This document shows, in pieces, positions 17,874 to 27,700 of a DNA stretch of 64,000 nt (the first letter of the stretch is position 1; each line of letters begins with the position of its first letter). Made by a program: the position numbers and the translations under genes. The stretch is from JAAXPZ01 sp965215705 (GTDB taxonomy: Bacteria > Campylobacterota > Campylobacteria > Campylobacterales > Sulfurovaceae), in assembly GCA_965215705.1 (NCBI GenBank), contig CBDCEE010000014.1, positions 1 through 64,000 of the forward strand, given 5' to 3'. The notes beneath the pieces are model-generated. The model was not told the DNA's origin, did no database searches, and saw only the letters and a list, made by a program, of their open reading frames with translations.

Positions 17874-18353
17874 ATGATAGAAGAAAAATTACGATACTAC
17901 ACCAAACTCTCTCCAGATAAGCGGGCTAAGATATTTCGTTGGGTCGCTAGGCAAAATGTAGAAATCATCTATACAGTATTTCAAAAACAAAGAGACCATT
18001 ATTTCCAATTAACAAGAAGCAAGGAGTCAGACAAATTTCTACTCTACCAATCTGCTTTTTATCTTGCGATGCATGAGATATACGTGAGTATAAAAAATCA
18101 GAATATCAAGAAAAAATCAGGAAATTTAGCCGATGTATCTGATCCGACCTCATTGCAAGCGAAGCGAATAAAGAAGCAGTCATATAGACGAAAATATGAG
18201 CGATTGCTTGATTTACAAAGCAAAGTATTGAATCTCAAGAGGGAAGAAGAGTTATCATTTAGAGAGATGAGCAGATATTTTAAAATTTACCACAGACTGG
18301 AAGTCTCACATACCCTGATTCGACAAGTCTATCTGGACTTAATTGCAGAGTAA
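17874..18353 (+). CDS. Hypothetical protein with putative C-terminal HTH
   Basis: The 159-residue protein starts 9 bases after its smaller paralogue and shares its N-terminal half. It adds a basic C-terminal part: a coiled segment (YERLLDLQSKVLNLKREEE) then SFREMSRYFKIYHRLEVSHT, which looks like a helix-turn-helix. It is probably DNA-binding and co-transcribed with the gene before it. Role unknown. Confidence 0.55.
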   Translation: MIEEKLRYYTKLSPDKRAKIFRWVARQNVEIIYTVFQKQRDHYFQLTRSKESDKFLLYQSAFYLAMHEIYVSIKNQNIKKKSGNLADVSDPTSLQAKRIKKQSYRRKYERLLDLQSKVLNLKREEELSFREMSRYFKIYHRLEVSHTLIRQVYLDLIAE

Positions 18354-18365
18354 GAAATGGGTGAT

Positions 18366-18515
18366 CTATAAGGTTTCACCCGCTCCCTCAGGAAACATCC
18401 TATCAATAGCAGCCTCCATCTCAGGATCCTCCTCGATCAGATAGGGAACAGGCTCTCCCCTTTGGATCCGATAGCCATACTGTTTGCCTCTATAGGTGAA
18501 GATCACCTCCGGCAT
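18366..18515 (-). CDS. 49-residue protein, IFTY(K/R)GK(K/Q)YG family
   Basis: GAAGG precedes the ATG of a 49-residue frame starting MPEVIFTYRGKQYGYRIQ, followed by an acidic tail. It is a shorter relative of the 70-residue protein at 6236-6448. It starts 2 bases after the stop of the small membrane protein gene, so translation is coupled. Function unknown. Confidence 0.6.
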   Translation of the reverse strand: MPEVIFTYRGKQYGYRIQRGEPVPYLIEEDPEMEAAIDRMFPEGAGETL

Positions 18516-18517
18516 AG

Positions 18518-18715
18518 TTATACCTTCTGTTTGATCCATGTTAGTGCCTTTCCTGCATACCCGTAGAACCCTAACAGCATAGCCCCGGTCACCAGCATCA
18601 CCGGCAATGGATACTTCTGTGCAAATCCGATAGGATCTCCATATTTCATGATAATCGTACCTAAAACGCTGTCAAGCATAACAATCACAATAGTCCAGAA
18701 GAGTAGTTTAGACAT
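18518..18715 (-). CDS. Small membrane protein, LG-x-x-x-x-KY-x-DPI family
   Basis: I start at ATG 18715 (65 residues, MSKLLFWTIVIVML...) because the longer frame would need a TTG inside the previous gene. Two hydrophobic helices surround LGTIIMKYGDPIGFAQKYPL, matching the 73-residue protein at 6675-6896. It lies between the 33- and 49-residue microprotein genes. Function unknown. Confidence 0.6.
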   Translation of the reverse strand: MSKLLFWTIVIVMLDSVLGTIIMKYGDPIGFAQKYPLPVMLVTGAMLLGFYGYAGKALTWIKQKV

Positions 18716-18722
18716 AGGATAG

Positions 18723-18824
18723 TTACTGCTCTTTTTCTTTGGCTCTGGCTTCAAGTGCCTTGGTGAATGTCCACATCAGTGAGAGTGTAATCCCTAGTAT
18801 CAGTAGTGCGGTTGGTGTAGTCAT
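18723..18824 (-). CDS. 33-residue single-helix membrane microprotein
   Basis: AAAAAGGAG sits before the ATG of a 33-residue frame with one hydrophobic helix (TALLILGITLSLMWTF) and a charged tail (KALEARAKEKEQ). Shape and size match the 32-residue protein at 9868-9966. It is the first of three closely spaced microprotein genes. Confidence 0.55.
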   Translation of the reverse strand: MTTPTALLILGITLSLMWTFTKALEARAKEKEQ

Positions 18825-18904
18825 TTGGTCTCCTTTTTATTCTTTCTATATAACTCTATTATACCATAATTTGGTACTATTACATGGGTTTGCAACATGA
18901 TATA

Positions 18905-19387
18905 TCATGCTGCCTTGAGCCTCAACATCTCGTAGGCACCATTGATGATCTGCAGGATCTCCGTGGTCTGCTCCAGCTCTTTGGCAGTAGCACCCTGCCC
19001 TTTGATACGATCCGGGTGCCAGCGTTGTACCAATAGGCGATAGCGCTTTTTGATCATCTGCTGTGTATCATAGTCAGCACAGCCCAGTATCTCATAGGCA
19101 GTAGCACAACGTCTGTAGAAGTGTAGCTCACTGCTGTAGCGGGAGATCTCCCCAAGCAGTATCGCCTCTACATTGCTCTGGGGTTCTGTCTTACTCTGCT
19201 GCTGCCACTCCTCCTCGATGCGTTCACGCTCTTTGGGTGTGAAGTCACCCCAGTCCAGCTCTGTATTCCATTTGTAATCATTAATCTCTCTGGAGAGGCT
19301 GTAGACTACATAGAAGAATTTCATGCCTGTCAACATCAGCAAGAAGCCAATCATCGCGATACCAGCAGGGTGTATATACGGTAACAC
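18905..19387 (-). CDS. Membrane-anchored J-domain protein
   Basis: The 160-residue protein has an N-terminal transmembrane helix (about 8-28), a charged linker and a C-terminal J domain: YEILGC (about 97), then QRWHPDRIKG with the HPD tripeptide, ending INGAYEMLR. J domains stimulate the ATPase of DnaK-type chaperones. GTG 19387 lies 3 bases after the lipoprotein stop, so the two are coupled; ATG 19351 is an alternative start. It may recruit DnaK at the membrane for the lipoprotein or microproteins (inference). Confidence 0.75.
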   Translation of the reverse strand: MLPYIHPAGIAMIGFLLMLTGMKFFYVVYSLSREINDYKWNTELDWGDFTPKERERIEEEWQQQSKTEPQSNVEAILLGEISRYSSELHFYRRCATAYEILGCADYDTQQMIKKRYRLLVQRWHPDRIKGQGATAKELEQTTEILQIINGAYEMLRLKAA

Positions 19388-19390
19388 CTA

Positions 19391-20851
19391 CTACTCCCCA
19401 CCCCGTACACAGCGTACCCTGTTTGCCGTATAGGATTTATAGTAGCGCAGCTCTCCGTTATAGGTATTGACCACTGCTTTATACTGTTTTGGTGTGGCAG
19501 AGGTCGAGGGAGAGCTGCTATAGAAATAGTCTCTATAGGAGCCTTTGTTTCTAAAAGCAGTATCGATCCCTGAAGTTTCATAAGATGCATACTGAGGATA
19601 GTTGATAAGACTTCTGAGCGCTTTATGATTGGGCAGTCTCCAGTCACTATACCCTCCAAGACTCAACCCTTCACAGTAAGAGAGTGCCTCTTCCCAAGTA
19701 TAGGTAGCACCCAGTACTGCGCTATTATCCTGCCACATCAGATGGCTTTGTGTAGCAGTCACAATCTCTTTGCTGTTATTTCTGATAAAGGTGTCTCTCA
19801 CCAAGGGCTCTCCTCTGACACATTTAACTGAGCCTGCAATATCTCCTGAACCATCACGCTGGGTCTTTTTCCCATTTCTGATATCAAAGAGATGGTAGAG
19901 TTTGAAATCCCCATTCCGCTCATAGGTACTGGAGAACCACCATCGTGTATTTGTATCAAATGATTTACTGTCATAGGAGGAGATGATATAGAATGCTTTG
20001 TCTGTGATATCTAGCAGCTCCAGTGCACTGGGCAGTCTCCAGTCACTGTACCCTCCCAGTTCAAGGTCATTACAATATGCCACAGCTGCAGACATACTGC
20101 CCAGATCCTGCTTCTCCTCCATTGTCCAGCCTAGATCACTGATAGCATCCAGTACTACTTTTCCCTCTGCAGTGATACTGTATACAGGCTCTGTGCCTGA
20201 ACGGTAATAGCCATCATCCTTGATACTGCCATCTGTGGTGACATTGCCATCTTTATCAAAGCTTGTGGTAATGCCTGTCTGTTTTACAGAGGCAACATGA
20301 GATACAATAGCAGTGACAGTGATTGTTCTGCTTGCCGTGGCATGGTTACCGCTGCTGTCTTCTGCACGATAGGTGATCGTATAGGTACCGGCAGTGCTAG
20401 TATCTACACTGCCCTGGATAGTGACAGTGACACTACCATCCCTGTCATCCATGGCAGTAGCACCCAACTCTGTATATGCTTCACCTACGCTCAGTGCTAT
20501 ATGCTGCTCTCCCTCTACAGTAATCACAGGAGGTGTGGTGTCTTCTGGCAGTGACACACCTAGCTGATCTACCAGTGCCTGTATCTCCTCTTTGGTATCT
20601 ACCTCTTCCTGTGTTAAGTCTGCTACTACTGCATTGATCTCATCAAGATTACTGCTGCTTACACCTGTAACACCTGCATCGATATAGTCTTGTAGAGTGG
20701 GTATAGTACTGGCACCTTCGGCATAGGCCTCTATCTTGTCTATGGCAATATCCTGTACAGAGCGTATAGGTGAATCGCCAGAACCACCACCTCCACAGGC
20801 AGTGAGGATGAGTAGTAACAGGGTTACCAGCAGCAGATTTATTTTTTTCAT
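19391..20851 (-). CDS. Lipoprotein with DUF5011-type Ig and two DUF1566 domains
   Basis: The 486-residue precursor has a lipobox (LTACGGGGSG, Cys about residue 19), a helical linker (30-105), one Ig-like DUF5011 domain (about 108-182, DDRDGSVTVTIQGS...TAGTYTITYRAED) and two DUF1566/Lcl-type domains marked by GYSDWRLP (about 270 and 400). It is probably an outer-membrane surface lipoprotein. It is divergent from an XRE gene with an 18-bp perfect palindrome 32 bases upstream of its start. Confidence 0.8.
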   Translation of the reverse strand: MKKINLLLVTLLLLILTACGGGGSGDSPIRSVQDIAIDKIEAYAEGASTIPTLQDYIDAGVTGVSSSNLDEINAVVADLTQEEVDTKEEIQALVDQLGVSLPEDTTPPVITVEGEQHIALSVGEAYTELGATAMDDRDGSVTVTIQGSVDTSTAGTYTITYRAEDSSGNHATASRTITVTAIVSHVASVKQTGITTSFDKDGNVTTDGSIKDDGYYRSGTEPVYSITAEGKVVLDAISDLGWTMEEKQDLGSMSAAVAYCNDLELGGYSDWRLPSALELLDITDKAFYIISSYDSKSFDTNTRWWFSSTYERNGDFKLYHLFDIRNGKKTQRDGSGDIAGSVKCVRGEPLVRDTFIRNNSKEIVTATQSHLMWQDNSAVLGATYTWEEALSYCEGLSLGGYSDWRLPNHKALRSLINYPQYASYETSGIDTAFRNKGSYRDYFYSSSPSTSATPKQYKAVVNTYNGELRYYKSYTANRVRCVRGGE

Positions 20852-20882
20852 GAGAGCTCCTTATATGATTACTTATTACTCC

Positions 20883-20948
20883 AATGTTCTATAGAACATT
20901 TCATAAATATTATATCTTGACTACACTTACAATAAAGTTACCTATAGG
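20883..20948. promoter_or_regulatory. Paired CTATAG operators, second cassette
   Basis: The perfect palindrome AATGTTCTATAGAACATT (20883-20900) and CCTATAGG (20941-20948) have centres 53 bases apart. The second includes the AGGA ribosome site of the XRE gene. The arrangement matches the one at 9531-9598 while the flanking letters of the palindrome differ, as expected for related regulators with shifted specificity. Confidence 0.6.
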
Positions 20949-20955
20949 ACATATT

Positions 20956-21219
20956 TTGGAGATTGAGAACTTCTCGGAAGAAGAGTTGACTGCTTTTTAT
21001 AAAATGGTGGGATCCAATGTGAAAAAATACCGGCGGTTACGCGGTATGACACAGATACAGCTGGCTTTGGCGATCAACCATAACTCTGTAGGTCATATAG
21101 CCAAAGCCGAGCTTTACCGATATGGAAAGCATTTTAATCTAGAGCAGCTCTTTAAAATATCCAAGATCCTGGAAGTGGATATCTCTGTATTTTTTCAAGA
21201 ACCTACCGCTGAAAACTGA
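20956..21219 (+). CDS. XRE-family transcriptional regulator
   Basis: I choose TTG 20956 because AGGA lies 6 bases upstream inside the operator and the resulting 87 residues match the 89-residue paralogue at 9602-9871. The single helix-turn-helix reads KKYRRLRGMTQIQLALAINH; the C-terminus ends KILEVDISVFFQEP like the paralogue. A longer frame from 20884 would start inside the palindrome. It probably controls the divergent lipoprotein/J-protein/microprotein unit and itself. Confidence 0.75.
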   Translation: MEIENFSEEELTAFYKMVGSNVKKYRRLRGMTQIQLALAINHNSVGHIAKAELYRYGKHFNLEQLFKISKILEVDISVFFQEPTAEN

Positions 21220-21270
21220 TCTGATGCTATACTGCCCCTGAAAAACTCCATCTAACTCTCTTTATCTACC

Positions 21271-21372
21271 CTATGCTATCATTGCATTGCAAGCATAGGA
21301 ATGCCAGGCCCACCTCCCTACGGTCGAGAGTCGCAGACTCTTTTAGATTAAGTGTGCCTGCTCTGTGCTTGC
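21271..21372 (+). other. Structured leader upstream of hicB-like gene
   Basis: Several complementary segments nest here: GCAAGCA (21289) with TGCTTGC (21366), CAGGC (21305) with GCCTG (21356), and a hairpin AGAGTC-gca-GACTCT followed by TTT (21327-21344). CTATGCT (21271) pairs alternatively with AGCATAG (21292), so two folds exclude each other. It could be the regulator's terminator, a small RNA or a leader of the next gene. Confidence 0.35.
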
Positions 21373-21388
21373 CTGAGGAGAGTTACAG

Positions 21389-21625
21389 ATGAAATACATT
21401 GCTTTTATTCATAAAGAGCAGGATCGTTATGTAGGTGTCGTACCGGACATCAGCCATACCTCAAGCTATGGAGAGAGCCCGGAAGAGACTCTGGCTCATC
21501 TGACAGAGGCCTGTCAGCTTTATGTAGAAGAAGATGATACACTGCCCATCGCACGACCTTTGTCTATACTGCAAAAAGAAGAAACGATCCAAGATGATGC
21601 CCTCTCTTATGTGATAGAGGTCTAA
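21389..21625 (+). CDS. HicB-like protein, no HicA partner
   Basis: The 78-residue protein has the HicB fold signature: FIHKEQDRYVGVVPDISHTS, then SPEETLAHLTEACQLYVEED. HicB proteins normally neutralise the mRNase HicA, but neither flank encodes a HicA. There is no obvious C-terminal DNA-binding domain. GAGGAGAG precedes the ATG. It could be an orphan antitoxin. Confidence 0.7.
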   Translation: MKYIAFIHKEQDRYVGVVPDISHTSSYGESPEETLAHLTEACQLYVEEDDTLPIARPLSILQKEETIQDDALSYVIEV

Positions 21626-21648
21626 ACAGAGTATTCATATTTTATAGA

Positions 21649-22569
21649 TTACCCTCCCAAATAGTGCTCCGTAATATCCTTCCTGAAATGCTTCATCTCC
21701 CAACTGACCCCTTGAAGTGCCTGCTCGTAGCTGTATCCTGCCTTTTGATACTCTCTGACTCTGGTTTTGGCAAAGTACCAGCGGAACCCATGACTGCCAT
21801 GGGGTGTGATACCTAGATCCTGACAGGTGAGTCTGATATCCTCGGCATAGGCGGCGTAGGAGATACGAAATACCTTTCGCTTCTGCAAGTAGTGTTCAAA
21901 ATTCCTATAGAGGCCGCTATGAACCATGACATTACCCTCTTTGCCTCCTTTCTCCTTGGTAAGCAGATAGCCTACCTCTTCTCCAGTAACAGGATCTTTG
22001 TCTATACCCATTAACTGCTCAGGCTTGATCAGTGTGACAGCTTCAGATCTGGCTCCTCCATAGGCTTGGATATGTGCAGCGATCTTATGGTCTTCACAGG
22101 TGAGATTGTGTATCACACGCTCAGGATCCTCATAGGTGCGGTTATGGTAGCCATCGGCTACGAGATGCTGTACCTTGGCATAGTGCAGCAGATGCTTTCG
22201 TATATCAAAATCATAGGATATGTAGGTACCGTGTATCTTGGAACTCCACAGTATTAATGCCCACTCCAGCTTGCCCAGTGCTGAGACGATCTTCTCCAGG
22301 TACTGTTTGCTGGGATAGTACTCTATCTTGTAGGAGATATAGGCATCGATGTGCTCTGCGGTGATCTTCTCCATATCCTTTAGCCCCCAGTGCTCTTTGA
22401 GGTAGTTGCCCAGGTTGTCCCATACCTTACGGTAGGTCTGCATCGTTTTATAGGAGGAGACACAGTCATAATAGCGGTGTGTCGGATCTGCTTTCTGGTG
22501 TTTTTTTGCTCCTTCGTGAAAGACCGCTTTAGCCAACAGTCCTGTCTGATAATAAACCGATCCTCTCAT
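21649..22569 (-). CDS. Tyrosine-recombinase-like protein
   Basis: ATG 22569 (MRGSVYYQTG) is preferred over the longer frame, whose first 57 residues look non-coding; this gives 306 residues. A core-binding-like region (about 40-130) is followed by a catalytic-type region with R in GGARSEAVTL and HGFRWYFAKTR. The C-terminus ends with a Y in ITEHYLGG. The H-x-x-R box is changed to HGFRW. It is a divergent phage-integrase relative, possibly not functional in mobility. It shares no close similarity with the integrase at 13213. Confidence 0.6.
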   Translation of the reverse strand: MRGSVYYQTGLLAKAVFHEGAKKHQKADPTHRYYDCVSSYKTMQTYRKVWDNLGNYLKEHWGLKDMEKITAEHIDAYISYKIEYYPSKQYLEKIVSALGKLEWALILWSSKIHGTYISYDFDIRKHLLHYAKVQHLVADGYHNRTYEDPERVIHNLTCEDHKIAAHIQAYGGARSEAVTLIKPEQLMGIDKDPVTGEEVGYLLTKEKGGKEGNVMVHSGLYRNFEHYLQKRKVFRISYAAYAEDIRLTCQDLGITPHGSHGFRWYFAKTRVREYQKAGYSYEQALQGVSWEMKHFRKDITEHYLGG

Positions 22570-23055
22570 GGTTTCTGTTTCCCTTATTGGGTGGTGTTGT
22601 GTTGAGTCATTCTGCTCTTTTAGCCTTGTAGCATCCCAAGATAGACAGCTACTCTTTGGCGTAGTGTCAGCTCCATTTTTGTAGGACATAGATGAGATGG
22701 TTGAACTACACTCTATGAACCATGCTTTGATAGCATACATGACGCATCTACACTTGGTAGAAAGATTAATGAGTCAAAAGTATAGCAACATCCCAGTGTA
22801 AAGAGAAGAGTGACTCATACTATTGCAGAAGAGCTTTTTCAAAGTCCCCCGTTTCCATCAGGAGTATATTTGAACAGGGATTTCGTATCTTAGGGAGCGC
22901 TGGCTGTAAAGTGCGGTTTTATGGCTTATTGTGCTTTACAAGGAAATTTACAGTGGTATTTACAATAAATATTAAAAAAAATCAATGCTTTAAGCAAAAT
23001 AATCCATATTCATTAGTATAATAATTTCATTCTATAGAGGGTGGGGAAGTATAGT
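22570..23055. other. Upstream region of the two-partner secretion operon
   Basis: No gene is supported. A TATAAT box at 23017-23022 lies 34 bases before the transporter start, with an AT-rich upstream tract, and is the likely promoter of the transporter/exoprotein operon. Confidence 0.5.
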
Positions 23056-24726
23056 ATGAAAAAACTACTTGGGTGGGTATTGTTTCTAACCATAGGAGTA
23101 TATGCAGATCCTATTACACAACAAATCGATGATATTGCACGGTATCAAGAGCAAAAAGAGGTCTATGAAGCGCAGCAGCGCCAACAGAAAGTTGCAGCAC
23201 CTATCTATACAGATATGGGAAAGTGGGCTTTACAAAAAGAGAACAATGGGAGTGAAGCCTGTATAAAAACAGAGCATATCGATACCACTGAGATCACACT
23301 TATAAGCAATAGAGAGCTCTCGATAATCACGGCTCCCTATCTTCATCGTTGTAACAGTATTATTCAGATCAACAATCTTATAAAAAAGATCAATAACCTC
23401 TATATTCAAAAAGCCTATGTTACTTCTCGTGCCTACCTCAAACCACAAGACTTATCCCATGGTACGCTTGTAGTCTCAGCCATGGAAGGTAAAATCGAAT
23501 CCTTGGAAGGAGAGGGGGTTTCTACTCAGTTTATCTTTTTTCATCCTCAAGAACAATACCTCAATCTACGTGATTTGGAAGTAGGTATAGAGCAACTGAA
23601 TCGCCTCAAATCTTATCGTACTAAAATGGCAATTAATCCCGGAACTCAAATAGGTTATTCCAAAATCATTATGAAGGGAGAGCGGGTGAGTTTCCCTATC
23701 CATGGTACGCTAGGAGTCAATAATTTTGGTACGGAAAAGTCAGGGAAATACCAGCTCAGTGGTTCATTGGAATGGGAAAATATGCTAGGTATCAATGACC
23801 TCTTTTCTCTAAGTTATAATACTACAGATAAGCAGGATGAAGAGAATGACTCTGATGGGTACAGTATCAGCTATGGATTGCCCTTTGGAAAAAATTACCT
23901 TAAGATGGTTTACTCCAGATTTAACTATAAGCAAATCGTTAATGGACTCAATATGGATTATGAGTCTGAAGGAGAAAGCAAAAGCTTTAAAATCAGTTTA
24001 GAAAGGAAGCTTTTTCATCGAAAGCAGGACAATGGTACTTTGGATATATCTCTGGAGAAGAAAAAAAGTGACAACTATCTGGCAGGGGAGTATCTTGCAA
24101 CCTCCAGCAGTACGCTGACGATCTTTAAGCTAGGATTTACCCATAAGCTTATCTCTCAGACATGGGATGGATACTATACAGGTACTTATCATCAAGGACT
24201 AGATTGGCTGGATGCCAGAAGTGGTCCAGGTACCAGCCCCACATTCAAAAAATTGACATTGGATATTAATTACAACAAACGCTTCATTCACAAAGATGCT
24301 TTGCCTGCTATCTATAATTTCACCTTTCACGGGCAATATGCCAAGAAGGGCATTATTGGTTCACAGCAGATAGGCGTAGGTGGTCCCTACAGTGTACGAG
24401 GATTTAAAAGTGAAGGCTCACTATCAGGCAATACGGGCTTCTATATTAGAAATGAACTCTCTGTGCTCTATCAAGCAGATTGGGGAACGGTTACTCCTTA
24501 TATAGCGATTGATTTGGGCGCTGTAGAAAGAAACGAAAAGAGTCATGGTGGAAAAATCATTGGCAATGCGGCTGGTGTACGTATCAATGCTAAAGGGTTT
24601 TCTTTAGATCTTTTTGTTACCCGTCCTCTCTACAACTCTAATGAGAATGAGATTAGTATCGTAGATGATGAAGTCCATACAAATGGTCGAAAATTCTTTG
24701 GCTTTAATCTCGGCTATCAATTTTAA
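23056..24726 (+). CDS. Two-partner secretion outer-membrane transporter (FhaC/ShlB type)
   Basis: ATG 23056 opens a 556-residue protein with a signal peptide (MKKLLGWVLFLTIGVYA). A polar linker (about 20-70), a POTRA-like region (about 80-200) and a beta-barrel follow. GGPYSVRGFKSEG (about 457) is the conserved barrel motif near the L6 loop. The last residue is F, as in many outer-membrane proteins. It exports the exoprotein encoded 9 bases downstream. Family length is normal. Confidence 0.9.
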   Translation: MKKLLGWVLFLTIGVYADPITQQIDDIARYQEQKEVYEAQQRQQKVAAPIYTDMGKWALQKENNGSEACIKTEHIDTTEITLISNRELSIITAPYLHRCNSIIQINNLIKKINNLYIQKAYVTSRAYLKPQDLSHGTLVVSAMEGKIESLEGEGVSTQFIFFHPQEQYLNLRDLEVGIEQLNRLKSYRTKMAINPGTQIGYSKIIMKGERVSFPIHGTLGVNNFGTEKSGKYQLSGSLEWENMLGINDLFSLSYNTTDKQDEENDSDGYSISYGLPFGKNYLKMVYSRFNYKQIVNGLNMDYESEGESKSFKISLERKLFHRKQDNGTLDISLEKKKSDNYLAGEYLATSSSTLTIFKLGFTHKLISQTWDGYYTGTYHQGLDWLDARSGPGTSPTFKKLTLDINYNKRFIHKDALPAIYNFTFHGQYAKKGIIGSQQIGVGGPYSVRGFKSEGSLSGNTGFYIRNELSVLYQADWGTVTPYIAIDLGAVERNEKSHGGKIIGNAAGVRINAKGFSLDLFVTRPLYNSNENEISIVDDEVHTNGRKFFGFNLGYQF

Positions 24727-24735
24727 GGAAAAAAT

Positions 24736-27700
24736 ATGTTTACTTCCTCCGACAGAAAAAAACAAACCCTCTCTCTGATAATCTCTACACTTTTTATTTT
24801 TCAACCTATCATAGTAGCTGCAGGTGGGGTCAAGGTCGATACAACACGTTCAGGGAATACTTTTACCGATACCTCTCGTAGTGGGGTGCCTATAGTCAAT
24901 ATCAATACCCCCAATGGGAGTGGAGTTTCCCATAATACCTATATTGAGTTCAATGTTCCTACCCAAGGGCTAATTCTGAATAACTCTGAGGTGGAGACGC
25001 AAACACAGACAGCAGGATATATAGGTGGTAACCGTAATGTAAGAAACGGTTCGGCTTCACTGATTTTGAATGAGGTCTCGGGTACGAATCGTTCTCATCT
25101 GGATGGGCAGATGGAGGTTGCAGGCCCGTCAGCAGATGTGATTGTAGCCAACCCAAACGGCATTACTGTCAACGGAGGCAGCTTTATCAATATTCCTCAT
25201 GCTACGCTCACTACAGGCAAAGTGGGGTTTGATAACGGCCGGCCTACTTATGAAGTAGAGCATGGGGATATCCTCATAGAGGGCAAAGGACTTGATGCTA
25301 CTAGTACTAAAGAGCTCAAGCTCTATACCAAAGCACTCAAGCTCAATGCCAAGCTGCATGGTAACAGTGTAGATGTGGTTACAGGTATCAACGATATCGA
25401 TGCCAATGGCCGAGTGACAGTCAAAGACAGTAGTGGAAAATCCAGACCGGCTTTTAGTATCGATTCAACCGCATTGGGAGGTATCTATGCTAACAAGATA
25501 CGACTAATCGGTACGCAAAAAGGGGTCGGGGTGAATCTCCCCTCCGAAATCCTCGCACAAGAGAGTCTGCAGATCAGCAGTGACGGCAAGATCATTTTAG
25601 GTAAAGTAAGGGTAAAAAACCATGCAAGTATCCAAAGCCATAGGGGATCTATCAAAATCAATGAAGGCATCCATGCCAACAGCCTTGATCTAGAGGCACT
25701 CACTTTTATTGCTCTTTATGGTAACAGTGGGGCAGAAACAAATGTATGGCTCAAGAGTGATACCCTCTATAACTACGGACTGCTTGCTTCTGGAGTAACT
25801 GAACAGTTTGAGGAACTTCATTCCGGACTGCTTCATTTGGGTGTAGCTACAAAGATTGATAACTATGGGGTACTGTATGGTGCGGATGGTGTAATCTTGG
25901 ATACCAAAGTATTTGTCAATAACACCCAAGCAGAACTTATCGGGGATAACATAGAGGTCAATGCTACCCAAAGCCTTGGCAATACTGGTAATATTAAAGC
26001 TGATCAAGTCACGATTGTAACCCAATCGATGCAAAACAGTGGCTTGATCTATAGTGAAAGTAGTAGCAATGTAGTATCCCAGAGTCTAGACAATACTGAG
26101 GGTACTATCACAGCAAAAGCAGATAATACATTAACTGTAGAGCAGACCCTCACCAACACTAAAGGTACCCTCTACGCAGGAGAGGATCTCACTGTCACCA
26201 CCAAAGAACTCAGTGGTGCAGAGGGAAGTATCATTGCCAAAGGAGAACTCCGTGTCACCGCCACAGAGGGCATGGATGTAAGTAGAGGCTATCTAGAGGG
26301 TAACGGTACCACACTAAGTACGCAAACACTCACAGCCAATGAGGCAACACTGCTCTCCTATGAGACCCTCTCTATCGATAGTACAAGAATGCAGGCAGAT
26401 GGCTCCAGCATCCAAGCAGCAGGGGATGTCACCATAGAGGCTACAGATACATTGAGCCAAAGCCATGACAGCCTGCTCTATAGTGGAGGAGATATCACTG
26501 TTAGCGCAGGTACCTTTGATCACAGTGACAATGCAGTCATGCAAAGTGTCGGTGATACCCGTATCCAGGTAAACAGTATGAATCATAGTGACAGTACGCT
26601 GCTTGCAGAGGGTGTAGAGATCAGCACACAGACACTGAATAACACCCGAGGAGCCATACAGGGTACAGCAGATGTCACAGTAGATACAGAGGCACTGGAT
26701 AATAACCAGGGACTTCTCAAGGCTAATCAGGCATTGACCATTACTGCCACAGGAGATCTGGATAATACACAAGGAAGCCTCTATAGCGGTAGCGGTACGA
26801 GAGTCACTTCGCAAGGTCTCAACAATGCCAATGGATTTATCGGTTCGGCTCAAGCAGTCTCTCTGGATACTACGGTACTAAGCGGAGACAACGGTACCAT
26901 CTCGGGAGATGGGGTAGAGATGCATACCGTGACAGTCAATGCCAATAATGCCACGGTTCAGTCTACAGGCAGCCTGGATCTGATTGCCAGTGGGGATGTG
27001 ACATTGACAGAATCTGCAGTCATTGCCAATAATGGCGTACATGTGACTGCCAAGGATACCAATCTGGATGGCAGTACGGTAGCCTCTGTCAATGATGCAC
27101 TCATACTGAAGACAGAGGCACTGACTGCTGAGCAGGCAGTACTTCAGGCCAAGGGGGATCTTGATCTAAACAGTAAGGGGAGTCAGAACCTTACCAAAGC
27201 GGAACTTCTTGGAGAGAATATCGCACTCCATGCCACAGGTACAGTGACGACCAGAGAGGGCTATGTAAAAGCAGATGAGAGCCTCACTATTGATGCACAA
27301 AACCTGGATAATGCTGAGGGTACATTGGCAGGACTACAGCATACCGCCCTGACCATAGACCACACCCTCACCAACACCAAAGGTACCCTCTACGCAGGAG
27401 AGGATCTCACTGTCACCACCAAAGAACTCAGTGGTGCAGAGGGAAGTATCATTGCCAAAGGAGAACTCCGTGTCACCGCCACAGAGGGCATGGATGTAAG
27501 TAGAGGCTATCTAGAGGGTAACGGTACCACACTAAGTACGCAAACACTCACAGCCAATGAGGCAACACTGCTCTCCTATGAGACCCTCTCTATCGATAGT
27601 ACAAGAATGCAGGCAGATGGCTCCAGCATCCAAGCAGCAGGGGATGTCACCATAGAGGCTACAGATACATTGAGCCAAAGCCATGACAGCCTGCTCTATA

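Noticed and set aside
21271..21388. Integron attC-like site
   Set aside because: Nested stems are present, but the core sites (GTTRRRY and its complement) are missing.
22570..22740. 57-residue N-terminal extension of the recombinase-like protein
   Set aside because: Its composition is not protein-like for the family and the ATG at 22569 gives a normal start.
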